DNA from: Litsea cubeba
Taxonomy: Eukaryota; Streptophyta; Magnoliopsida; Laurales; Lauraceae
Direction: 5' to 3'
Length of the DNA stretch: 64,000 nucleotides
Assembly (NCBI GenBank): GCA_012931725.1
Contig: CM022951.1
Coordinates: 37,444,399-37,508,398 of the forward strand
The position numbers and the translations under genes were made by a program. Below, piece by piece: positions 12,617-23,592 of the stretch (its first letter is position 1; each line of letters opens with the position of its first letter). The notes under the pieces were generated by a model, which worked only from the letters and a program-made list of their open reading frames with translations, had not been told where the DNA came from and searched no databases.

Positions 12617-12714
12617 TGACGCTAGCGTCGTCTAACAGTAAGATTTTTTTACATAGAGCGACGCTTGCGTCACTCTGTGTAAAATTATCTTACAGTTAGA
12701 CAACGCTAGCGTCA
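12617..12714. repeat. 98-bp hairpin between convergent MULE genes
   Basis: Two 48-nt arms (12617-12664 and 12667-12714) are near-perfect inverted copies around a 2-nt loop. The outer tips are GACGCTAGCGTC (12618-12629) and its near copy at 12702-12713. It sits 356 bp after the Ulp1 stop and about 430 bp before the mudrA end, where both transcripts should finish. Confidence 0.9.
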
Positions 12715-13142
12715 CTTCTTCTTCTATTTTTTTTATCAAATTTGCAAGTTAATTCCGTGTTCTTTCTATACACCATTACATTTGTCCTTTACCACATCCC
12801 ATAATCTTTACATCATAAGATCCCATGCATAGAAATAATTGATAATTTGCCACTTGAACGCCTTCATAAAATGCAAGACAACGCAAAGGTTCTTAAACTC
12901 TTATCCAGTGTGATTGGAAAACACTAATAGTTCAAAAAACTTTATATTCATTAGACTTTGCAACCATACAACTTTGATCAACAATATATTTGTTTCACTT
13001 CCTATACAAAATATGCTGTTAACTGAAGATCCAAAACATACAATTGTCCTTTACATTGATAGAGGCAAGTACTTATATTTTTGGGACAAAACGTCACTCA
13101 AAAGATGAAGATCCGCAGTAATCTAAGTATTCTGGGGGCGGG

Positions 13143-15749
13143 TCAGGTTCCTGCATGATGCCCGATTGTGACCTCGTTCATTACAATGAGAGCAGGTGAC
13201 CACCCTACGCACTCTATATTGGTCTTCAGTACAGATTCGATTTTTCCTTGGTCTTCCGGGCTATCTTGAAGATAGAGGAGGCAAGACTCTCTCGCCTGAA
13301 ACGTGTTCCCACTGTTTGCTGTCACGGGTAGCATGAATATCCTCTTTGTATGTTGACTGGTACTTACTTGCTAGATAGCAATCTTCGCAAAAATCATATG
13401 GATTTCTTCCCCTCAACCTCATACCCACTATGGCATGTGCACACGGGATCCCAATGATTTGCCACTTGCGGCAAGTGCAAGTCCGACGATCGAGATGAAC
13501 GACGTCAACATAGCTTGCGGACTGAACTTGAAACTCTTCTAACCCGGCTACATGCACATGCAACCTACATGCTTCCTCAGTCTCATGACTCAATAGTTTC
13601 TCAACATATGGCGTCAGGCGAGTAGTGACGGACAAAGAACCGAGCTGTCTCTTTTGGAAGAATTCCATCAGTTTGACCCTTATCTCTTTAACCTGTTTCA
13701 CAATTGGAAGAACTCTGGTGTCCTTTAACATGCTGTTGGTACATTCGGCGGCGTTGCTTATGAGCATGTCATATTGCCTACCCTGAACGAAAGCATTCGC
13801 CCAATGTTGCCTGCCGAATGCATATATGTAATTGTATGCTCTATGTTAATAGCCTTAATTTCTTCCATGAACACATCGTGCTCACAAGCCATGTAAGCCT
13901 TTGCAGCGCACCAAAACTTCATGACAATCGCAGAATCATTGAACTTTGTCTTGATGTTCTCCGCGAGGTGGCGACAACAATAACAATGAGCAGTAGATGG
14001 CAAAACGTTTGCAAGCGCAGGCTCAAGTCCCTTCTGTCGATCAGATACGATGGTCAGATTCGTTGGTTCTCCAAGTGACAAACTCACATTTGCAATGAAC
14101 CACTCCCAGCTGTCACGTCTCTCGGCCTCTGCAAAAGCAAATGTAATTGGGAAGAGCTGTTGATTTGCATCCAATGTTACAGCTACCAACAACACGCCCG
14201 GGTACTTACCACGAAGATGTGATCCATCTACTGCAATCGTTGGCCTGAGAGACGAGGTGAAAGCACGGATGGAAGGAGAAAATGCCCAAAAAAACCTCTC
14301 AAACCTATCGTCGTCGGACGTCTGGATGTTGGTCACACTACCTGGGTTCATCATCTTCAACTCAACACAGTACAATGGAAGGAGTTTGAAGGAATCTTCG
14401 TATGAACCTCGGACGATGCGTAGTGCCATTTCTCTAGCGATGTGAGCCTTGCGGTATGATATCGTAACCCCAAATTACATCTGAAAATCATTCATTATCT
14501 CTTTTGGTTTCAAATTATTATTGAGACAAACTTTATCCAAAATGTACTCCGCAAGTAACTCAGAAGACGCCTGCCTATGTGCGGTGCCCATCATTGGCTT
14601 TGAACATTTATGTATAGGATTGTAGGTTCGAACTATGAACCGTGTCCACTCTCGATTATAGACGCGTGGTGCGCCATGGACAATCCCGATCCTTGCAACA
14701 TGCTGTCACTTTGAACATACTTGTCTTTAGGTGAAATAGCTCGAAGTTGTTGTATATTGCAAACGTGGCTAAAGTCCTCCGAAACTTTTCGCGATTTGGA
14801 AATTCGCGCCCTATCCACATCTCACGCGAAGTAGTATGGTACAAGTCTGTAGGCAACTCATCTGGAACCATGTGATCTTCAAACATAACTTCACGCTTCT
14901 AGGTTGATGGCTCCCCAACTTTTGATTTCACATTCACGATCCCTCTATGACCAACTCCCACATGAGTATCACTTCTAGTGTGTTCGACCTATATGGGCTC
15001 CATGCTATCTTCAAAAATAATGTCACGCATGTGGGTTTGCGGCAGCTCTACATTTGATTTCACATTCATAGCTGCCATAAGGCATGCACCGCCATGAGTA
15101 CGACTACTAGGCAACTCAGTTTCTATGTTGATGGCGTCTACCTCATCATCACTTTCTACTGCATCAACATACGTGTGGAACACGATATCACTCTCTTAGG
15201 CCAATTCACAGTTTGGATTGTTCGGTTCGGAGGAAAATTGCATGTCATAATCTTCGTTCAGGTTTACAGTAGGAATTGTTGTGTCTCGGAAATATGGAGC
15301 CTTCCGCTTTGCATCATGAATGCCATCTGTTCTCGCAGATTTCTCATCTCGCATCGGACGCTTTAGCAACCCATGCGCCCTTCAAAGAGTACATGATAAA
15401 TGTCAGAGAAATACTGAATTAAGAATATATACATATGACAATATACTGACATGAATATGATGCTTAGGAAAATAATGTAAACATGCATACCTTGGTTGAT
15501 GTCCAATACTAAGACCAGAACCAACTGGTCTTCCCCTGATATATAGATAAATCCCATTTGTTACTCCGCTGAGAGTGTAACCATGCACTTAATATCATTA
15601 TCATCTTCGATGCCAACCAATGAAAAAACCTTCCCATTGTGATGAAGATAATGTAAGTTTATGTCTTCTAAGTTACCCTCCCAATCTGATGTTTCGTAAG
15701 CAACTTTTACAAGCGAGTCAAAAGTTATATCACTTTGAATAGACACCAT
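13143..15749 (-). pseudogene. mudrA: MURA transposase of a Mutator-like element, broken
   Basis: Minus-strand pieces in order: a PB1-like N-terminus (15749-15561), an acidic linker (15183-14989), the Mutator DNA-binding domain (14886-14656, with REMWIGREFPNREKFRRTL), the MULE transposase domain (14429-13850, with VDGSHLRGKYPGVLL and IVSDRQKGLEPAL supplying catalytic acidic residues, and CYCCRHLAENI), and a SWIM zinc finger (about 13500-13430, CTCRKWQIIGIPCAH). It would bind the MULE ends and cut the DNA. Breaks: an in-frame TAA near 14475, a frame change near 13835 and several interruptions between 14630 and 15560, some of which may be introns. Not functional as read. Confidence 0.85.
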
Positions 15750-16045
15750 CTTCTGCTTTCCACCTTTATATAATGGATGATCATGTCAAAATCAAGATTC
15801 CCTTCATAGTGGAATATCACTATTAGTTCATCACCCGACATCCTAATCATTAAAAGAATATAAATTCCATTAGCTAAAAAATTACAGCATAAGAATCTAC
15901 ACCAAATTTCATTCATGTAGACGACCTTACAAATGTAGGAACAGAAATAAACAAGAGAATACGCAACCCAAAGTAGATAACAATAATGGTGGTTTCATTC
16001 ATATTTTAAATAAGTTCGAATTATTTCGATTACAGTAACATCATT

Positions 16046-16555
16046 CCTGTTTCTACGTATATAAACACGATGGATGATGAGACGACAGCCAACAAGTTTG
16101 AAATGAAGGAAAGTGATGGGTTCTTTGGATTCTTGTTTTGGATTCTAACGAAAGCCATTTAATCCAAACGGCAAACATCATTTGGGTCCATAAAAGCCAT
16201 CTGAGATGGGTCCTATACAAGGCCGGAGGAAATAGAAGACAAATAGCAACTAACCGTTATTAACGGTTAGTTGTAAAGCATACACAAATGTACAAAAACG
16301 TGCACCATTCCAATTTCTACGCATACAAATACAATACATGATGAGACGGCAGCCAAAAAGTTCTAAATGAAGGAAAGAGATGGGTTCTTTGGATTTCAAA
16401 CGAAGACCATTTATTCCACAAGACAGAAATCGTTGGCATCCATTTCATGCCATCTCGGATGGGTATTATGCAAGGGCAAAGGAAATGGAAGATAAAAAGT
16501 ATTAACCCATTATTAATGGTTCCTTGTAAACGTACAAAGATGTGCACCAACCTCT
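16046..16555. repeat. Direct tandem duplication of about 264 bp upstream of mudrA
   Basis: Copy 1 (16046-16309) and copy 2 (16310-16555) share TTTCTACG, GATGAGACGRCAGCC, GATGGGTTCTTTGGATT and GTGCACC at a constant spacing of about 264 bp. They are clearly diverged. They lie in the 5' flank of the minus-strand transposase gene. Confidence 0.8.
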
Positions 16556-16706
16556 TAAATGGAAGCCAACAACCTCTAAGATGAGCAATAGATGCAGGAT
16601 GCAATGGCAGGTACGTGTCTTCTTCGAAAACTTACAATATGGACCGTTTGCTTCAACTTGGAGATGACAAAATGGGGGTTTCGAAGGCGTATATATATAA
16701 GACAGA

Positions 16707-16753
16707 GTGACGATATCGTCACTAAATTTCCTCTTCATATGACGCTATCGTCA
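16707..16753. promoter_or_regulatory. Two TGACG-type palindromes near the MULE right side
   Basis: GTGACGATATCGTCAC (16707-16722, a perfect palindrome) and TGACGCTATCGTCA (16740-16753). They share the GACGNNNNCGTC design with the hairpin tips at 12618 and 12702. A TATATATA run lies just beside them (16690-16699). Confidence 0.5.
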
Positions 16754-16860
16754 CTATTAAAAACACTTAAAAAAAAGGGCGGGAGGAATGCTGCCGTATG
16801 GAAAATGTTCCGGGACACTATCAGGTGCGACGGACATTTACTGGGTATTTTCCAGTAAAA

Positions 16861-18447
16861 TCCTCTATTTTTTACCTTGGGATATTTACTTTTGAGTACT
16901 AGTAAATTACCATTAAGTTGTATTTTAATTCTCATAAACCTTTGATTTTTTACCTCCCATCAATATAGTGGTAGGAGCAGTGGACCATCAGATTTGACAC
17001 ATGTGGGGGACCATCTTTGTTTCATCGAAGTAAGGAATTTGTCCAAATTGGACTTTTAAGCATATGAGATTCATGGCTTGAAATGTTTTAAGAAAAAATA
17101 CCAATGAAATTGGACCAAAGCTCACTCATTCAATTGTCGGAAAAGTCCCATGCTCGTGTTAGTATATATATGGTCTCAATCCAAAGGATGATGTAATAAA
17201 TTGATTTATTTCTTTATTTATCAGTATAATCATGCTTTCCTTTCATGAGATGAATGAAGATTTATTACTTGCTTGCACATAACCAATACGAATGACATGA
17301 TGGTTCATGAGTTGAACCGGAATCCACAAGTATAATAGATGTAATACATGTGTATGGATGAGATCCACATAGAGGAGACATGTATAGCAAATCTTATACT
17401 TAATTATCTTCACAACCAGTGATGAGATTGGGCATCTCATCTAACAAGTTTGCAGCACTTCGATCACTATGAGATTCTGTGACTTGTCTTGATCATCAGA
17501 ATGAAAGATTCTAGATCATAGTGCTAGTACATTGGATGTATTGAAGGACCATGAGAAGCACCTTATGAACACTGCATTTACTTTATGGTCTGCTCTCATA
17601 ATTCCCTAGCAATAGGCTCGTAATCCTGAGACATTTATGAACTCAAGTTTCTGTCTATTCATTTGCTTTGAGTCACCAATGAGTGAGGCTAATAGTAGGT
17701 CAACACCTCGGTGTCTTGGGTACATGGTAGTAGGACTATGGGAACATTCAATGGTCAAGAAGGAATCTATCCTCATTATCCCCTTGTCCCAATTAATGGA
17801 TTTATCATTGGTAAGCGAGCACTCATCCCAATTAAGAGTTAATTGGATATGTACCGATGATCATTATAATTAATTGGGTCTAAAGGATAATAAGATATGG
17901 ATCTAATTTGGTGGACAGATCCAACTGATCTATGGATATAGATGGAGGGGCTTACTTGTGGTCATAGGGAAGTTTTGGGTCTTCTTTGTAATTTATTCCT
18001 AAGACTAGAGTTCAATTGCTTTTATATAGTAGAGTTATTTGCAATTAACTGTAAGCCCAGATTGCACATGAGATGTGGGGTCAAGGTGTCCTAGTTGGAG
18101 CCAGCTTTCAATGAAATCCCTAGCAGTCCCCACGCTAGCCCAAGTTACTAATTCTCTTTGTACTCTAAAAGGAAATGAAATAAAAAGTTACTATTTCTAT
18201 TGAAAGTAAGACCTTTAGTAATGGTAATAGTGAAAGAAGAAAGTTACTAATTATATTGGAAGCGAAACTTCTAATTATTAGTAGGAAGAGAATGAGACTT
18301 TTTATAATGGATGTAGGACTTCTAAATATATGCAAGAGTTGCATTAGTGCTATAAAAAGGAGGGGAGAGGCTTGGACGTCTACATGCATTATTCAATATT
18401 GGGATTCAAGCCCAAGACCCTTGTGTAAGATTACACACGCCCCACCT
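16861..18447. other. Unclassified AT-rich interval
   Basis: No credible coding sequence on either strand and no match to the elements around it. A TATA-like GCTATAAAAAGG at about 18350 is followed by a short G-rich run, reminiscent of an LTR or promoter. I could not find paired ends. The interval stops at the LTR of element C (18448), with flank CACCT at 18443-18447. Confidence 0.5.
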
Positions 18448-20982
18448 TGATAGACCGCGCTTTTGCTCGGTGCTACCGAGGTCGGCGAACGTGGGAGTCC
18501 GTTTGATCCAACCATTTCGAGCCCGAGGGGGGGGCAAAGGCGTGCATCAACATTTTTTTGTGTGGGTGTGCCAGATTTTCTATTTTACTCGGAATTGCAA
18601 TTGGTGATCCGAAGATCGACCTTCGCAAGTAAAAAGGAAATCAACTTCTTTCAAGTTTTCATTGCACATATATTTAAGAAAAGAGACATTTTCTTTTTGA
18701 TTTGTCATGAAAGGTGATGTTTTGGTATTTATAACCGATTTTTGGCATTTATAGCCGATTTTGGCATTTATAACTGATTTATAATTCTTATCAATAATGA
18801 AAGACAATAGTTGTGATTTTTGTTTCTTTTAGAAAAAAATAAACTACAATGAAAAGCAAGGAAAGGAGGATCTAACTTCTTAGGAGATTGTGGGGGACGC
18901 GTTCAGATTGACGGTCGCAAGCCATGTGTGGACTTCGCCATCATCCATGCAGATGAGAACAGAGGATGCTCTTGATTCGCTTGGCTTGGCTGTAACCTCA
19001 GATTTTTAGAGGACAAAGACCAAGAGGAGATCATATTCCAATAACAAGCTAAGTAGACGGGTTGAAAAGCCATATCCAAGCCATTGGAGGCAGAAGGAGA
19101 AGGGAAGGACCTTTGGGGGTACCCCCAAGGGACTTTTGTCACCTTGTAGTGGTGGCCGATGCAGAACTTTCGCAGAGTTTTCTCTCTTTCTTTCTCTGGA
19201 TTTTCTGTGCTTTTTCTGATCTGGGATCCGTTCTCCTTTTTTGGAATTCTTGGAGTGCTCTCCTATTTATAGGCTCTTAGGTAGCCATTTAGGAGAGTTT
19301 ATAAGCCTTAATTGTCATAAAGCTACATAAAGGGTGGAGTTACAAGGTTTAATTCCTTTATTTCGTAACTCCTGGACCTTGGCTTTTGATTGGCCGGTGG
19401 AGATTAAGAGCATTTAATCGCCATGATGGGAGGAGTTTCATGGGGTTAAATGCCATGAATCAATTGACTTGTAACTCCTGGATGCTTGCTTCTGATTGGG
19501 CCGTCCAAAGAAATGAATTAATGACTGCAATAAAGCTAGTCAATTAACTGCATTAAGTGGTCGCCGAGCAGTTGAAGAGTCGCGGGCCGTGCCGCGTGTT
19601 TTGGAGTTCTTTTGGCGATGATCATCGATGGATCTACATGCGGATCAACATTAGATGACCATGTAACTTCAGACATTGATAGCTAACAACAGGCCGGTGA
19701 CATCTGTCCTGTCGATTTCTCGATCGATCGGCTAGAAAGTGCAATTTTTTGGTCGACCGGTTTGCGATCAATATTGATTTTGATACTCTTGAAGACGGAC
19801 CCGTGATTTTGACGGATGTCGAAGGATTCGGTGCCTTGAAAGTATGAATTTTGGAAAGCCACAGGAGTTGGATGCTTCAAAACGCGAAAAAAGACGGAAA
19901 ACGGGCCTCTCCGGTGGAAATCCAGAGACCTGGAGTTCCATGGTCGCCGGCGACCCTAGGGGGAAATTTTCCCCTTTTGTCCCGTTTTGCGGCCGTTTTG
20001 ATGTCTTTTCTTAATCTTTTTTCTTCTATATTTTTCTTGGAATTTTTGTACATTTGTTGGCCTGATTTTCATGTAGAAAACTTAACGATAATCCTTGCAT
20101 TTTGGAATGCGAAGTTTCCAACTTTCCGGGAAAGTCGAAGACTTTGTCGCATAGAGCTGCCGATATTCCGTCAGAAGCTGAAACTTGGTCAAACGATGTC
20201 GGGATGACCTGAAATTTGAGGTGAAGCCTCTTGAGCAATAAATAAAACCAACCATAGGCTTTTATTTGAGTTTTGAAGCCGTATGGCGTCCAGTCGCCAA
20301 TAGCCTTGATTTTGTCGCGAAGAAGATGTCGCGCTTTAATATGCGGTCAACCGATGTCCGATTGACCTGAAATTTGACAGGGAACCTATTAGAGTCATTT
20401 TGAGATGATCCATAGGCTCTGTCTTGGAAACCATGGTCCCGCGGAGCTTTGCCTCCGAGAGGCTTGTTTTGGCTTCCGAGAGTCAAAGTCTGGTCAAATG
20501 TTGTCGAAATGACCTGAAACTTGACGTGTAGCCCTTTGCAAGCATCTCGAAGCCAGCCATGTGCTCTGTCTGATAAGTGATGGCCTCGGTGGTTCTCGTC
20601 GTCGAGAGGCTTAATTTAGCTATTCGAGGGTTGATGTAGGGTCAAACATTGTCGGTTTGACTTGGAACTCGACGTAGAGACTTTTGGATGTATTCTGAGA
20701 TCATCTACAGGCTCTGATTGAAGATTTGGTGTCCTTGATGCTGTCACCGCCGAGAGCTCTTATTCAGCTATCGGAGAAGCGAAGTTAGGCCAAATGATTT
20801 TGAAATGACCTGAAATTTCTTGTGTACTCCTCTTTTGGATGTCTTGAAGAATCTTGCAGTTTTTTTTTATTCTGACAAGATTTGATTTTTGAAATAGCAT
20901 TGCCTGCTTGTGGTAGGCTGCGACTTCATGTAGCTTTCTTGATGTTAAAGAGGCAAAGTGACACATTTTTTTTGTGTCAACA
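18448..20982 (-). repeat. 3' LTR of gypsy element C
   Basis: 2535 bp, homologous to the A and B LTRs. In element orientation it starts TGTTGACAC at 20982 and ends GGTCTATCA at 18448. The adjoining 20983-20993 carries the PPT, so this is the 3' LTR of a minus-strand element. It holds a TATA box (19264-19271), the GGTACC-centred palindrome (19110-19130) and three GGCTATAAA-type repeats (18715-18785). Confidence 0.9.
19264..19271 (-). promoter_or_regulatory. TATA box of the element C LTR
   Basis: TATAAATA on the minus strand, at the same place as in the other LTR copies. Confidence 0.65.
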
Positions 20983-20993
20983 AATGCCCCCTT
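20983..20993 (-). promoter_or_regulatory. Polypurine tract of element C
   Basis: Minus-strand AAGGGGGCATT directly abuts the LTR start. Element B has GAGGGGGCATT at 50612-50622. Confidence 0.8.
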
Positions 20994-21204
20994 GAGGTAC
21001 AGCAACGAGTTGCTTAACTTTTGTAGTCGATGTGCCTCGAAGAGATTCTTGAAGGAGAGTATGTGACTTGACCAAGAGTCTTTGAGCAGTCTTTCTTTCA
21101 GTAGAGTGTCATTTTGAGCTTCCAGGGGAATTTTATGGTAGTGAAGGAATCACATACCATCTCAAGGCAAAGTTTTGAAAATGACATCAGGGATGCGTAT
21201 TTTG

Positions 21205-21960
21205 GGTTTTTGGTTTTGACATTGTGACCTAACAAGCTGTATGTGGCAAGTTAGGGGGTTGAGTTTGGTTTTAACCGTGTGACCCAACAAGCTCTATGTA
21301 AAATGTTGGGGGGGTCGATTTTGGTTTTGATCTTGTGACCTAACAGGCTGTATGTGGCAAGTTAGGGGATCGGGATTTGGTTTTTGGTTTTGTTCTATTG
21401 ACTTAACAAGCTGTATGTGGTAAGTTAGGGGACCAGGATTTGGTTTGGATTTTTGTGGATGTAAATTTCAAGATTTTGGCTCAATTTGGTATATGAGAGG
21501 CTGGATGGTTTGATTTTTGGAAGCTCATGGGGCTTGGAATTTCTTTTTTTGTATGGTCCATTTTTATATGATCTTGGTAAGAAAGATTTCTCTTTGACTA
21601 AAGCCCTTTTTCTTTTTAGTGCCTAGGTGGTCAAACCTGGCTTATATGGGCGAACCCATGGGACCTTAAGCTTTTGAAATAGCTTAGATCTCATACGGTG
21701 TCACTTTTGTAAAGAATATCTAAAAATATCTTCTTTTGATAGAGAATATCTAAGAATATATTTACTTCGAGAAAATCTCTCTCGTCCCCTTTATTTTTGG
21801 AGAGAATATTTCAAGATATCTTTCTTTGGGAGAGAATATCTCAAATCTCCTATCTTTTGGGAGAAAATCTCTCATTGCTTTCTTTTGGGGAGAGAATCCC
21901 TCAAGATATCTTTCTTTTGGGAAAGAATCTTTCTAATTTCTTTCTTTTGGTAAGGTTACT
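21205..21960. repeat. Two tandem arrays in the 3' internal region of element C
   Basis: 21205-21450 has about four copies of a repeat of about 62 bp with the core CTAACAAGCTGTATGTGG. 21715-21960 has about eight imperfect units around GGAGAGAATATCTCAA. Both arrays recur inverted in element B (48610-48870 and 48110-48360), so they are part of the element. Confidence 0.8.
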
Positions 21961-22012
21961 AATTAGTAACACTTACTTCTTTTCTTGTTTCCTTCTTTGG
22001 TTTGCTCTCTTC

Positions 22013-22019
22013 TATAAAA
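22013..22019 (+). promoter_or_regulatory. TATA box of the antisense PMD gene in element C
   Basis: TATAAAA, 122 bp upstream of the former start codon (now GTG at 22141). The homologous site in B is at 48040-48046, and the sequence between it and the start codon is alignable. It points into the PMD gene, antisense to gag-pol. Confidence 0.6.
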
Positions 22020-23592
22020 GCAAAGGGAGGTTGGATCTTTTGCTCTTATTGCTTTCTTTTGCAAAAATCTCAAGAGGGCTTCAAGACCAAGAGTTCTTCT
22101 TCTTCAAAGATCTTCAAGCTTTTCTTCTTCTTCTCCATCAGTGGCTTCAAGTAAGTTCTCTTTCTCAAGAAAACTCTATGTAGAAAATAGGATGGTAAAA
22201 AAGAAAGTTTTTTTTTGTTTCTTTCTTTTTTTCTTTTTCTTTTCTTTTTCACGTGTTTCCTTCTTTTTTTTTACACGTGTTTTTTTCTCGTGCGCTTTCT
22301 TTTCTTTTTTTTTTGCACGTTTTTTTTATGGACCAAATGGATCTGGCCGTACGGCCACGTGGCCTGTGGGCCAGCCCATTTTTTATCTTCCCTTTTTTTG
22401 CTTTCTTTCTCTTTTTTTTTTGAGAAAGTTCCCTTTTTTATTTGATCTTTCCCTTTCTCTCTCTTTTCTTTTTGAGAAAGTTTTTTTTTTTTTTGCTTGT
22501 CATGATAATGCATTTTTTGGCAAACCAAGATGTTCATGCATTCATTTTTTTGTAAATTGAATTAGTAGCATGATGTGATAGCATACCTGAAAGTTTTTGC
22601 AAAATTGGGAATTTGGAGCTCACATTGATGTTGAGCCCTTCCTGATTTTATGGAGACTTTGAGGTTTCGAAAGTTTGGAGTTTCGGAGCTCGCAGCAATG
22701 TTGATCCCATCTTTAAGCATTATATTTCTTTAAGGGTATCTCCCTTTTCTTTGGAATTGCCCCGAAGTCATGTCAAAATTTCGCCAGATTTTTTTTTAGC
22801 GAAGTTCTATCATTTTGATGATGATCTTTTTCTTTTCCACCCTTTGCAGGTGGTTCCTCTAGTACAAATAAGGGTAAAGAGCCTGCTACAAGCGTACCTC
22901 GTCGATCTGCTAGATCTTCCAATCCGGCCGTTCAGCAGGCCTAGGAGAAGGTCCAGTATGTTGAGAGAAACCTTGGAAAGTGCGACTCCCTCAACAGAGA
23001 TGAGATGAGATAGCGATTAATCGCTCTCAAGGGAGAGGAATTTTATAAGATCATGGTAAGCAGTCGTCCGTGGGTTATGGACGATCAGAGGGTTTTGCCC
23101 AAGCCTACCTTCTTCTTTGGTGATGCAGTCCCTAACGACGTGACATACAAGAGAAGATGTTTTCAGTTCTCTTACACAGCTGATGGTGAGAAGAGAAACA
23201 TTGTTACCCGGTCGACGTTTGATTATGAGCCTTGCTCCCACGTGCTCTAAGAGGGAAGATCCTCCAAGCTAAGTGAAAAGGACAAACGTAATCAAGACCG
23301 GGGCTTTTGTTGGCGGTCCTCCTGGATATACGGAGAAGTCACCTGCCGACATGGACATGTTGATGCTGGCCAGCGGCTACCAGGGCTCTGATTATCCGTC
23401 GGTCAATTTGGGACCAGTGGGCCTTGGTATTTTCAGCGGTGACGGCAGCAATTGGGTGAAGCCTTTTCGACTTCATGGCAGTTTCAGTGCTGACTCCAAG
23501 TGGAAGTCGTGGACTGATCGTGTCCTGCTGATTGGCGGCGCCATTTTGAAGGAAGTCGGGATTTTCGACGCGGTCCGTGCCTTTAGGGAGAC

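Larger units (their letters stand above)
9102..16860. mobile_element. Mutator-like element with PMD-Ulp1 gene and mudrA, decayed
   Basis: Two convergent genes belong together here: a plus-strand PMD plus Ulp1-protease gene and a minus-strand MURA transposase. MULEs that carry Ulp1-type protease genes are an established plant group (Kaonashi type). The left end is not visible because element A is inserted in the PMD exon. The right end is uncertain; a candidate terminal region lies at about 16760-16860, where GGAAAAT-type sequence occurs in inverted order. Terminal inverted repeats and the expected 9-bp TSD could not be verified. Confidence 0.7.

Noticed and set aside
17637..17873. 78-residue frame in the unclassified interval
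   Set aside because: No recognisable domain, no supporting splice or codon signal; too short to support.
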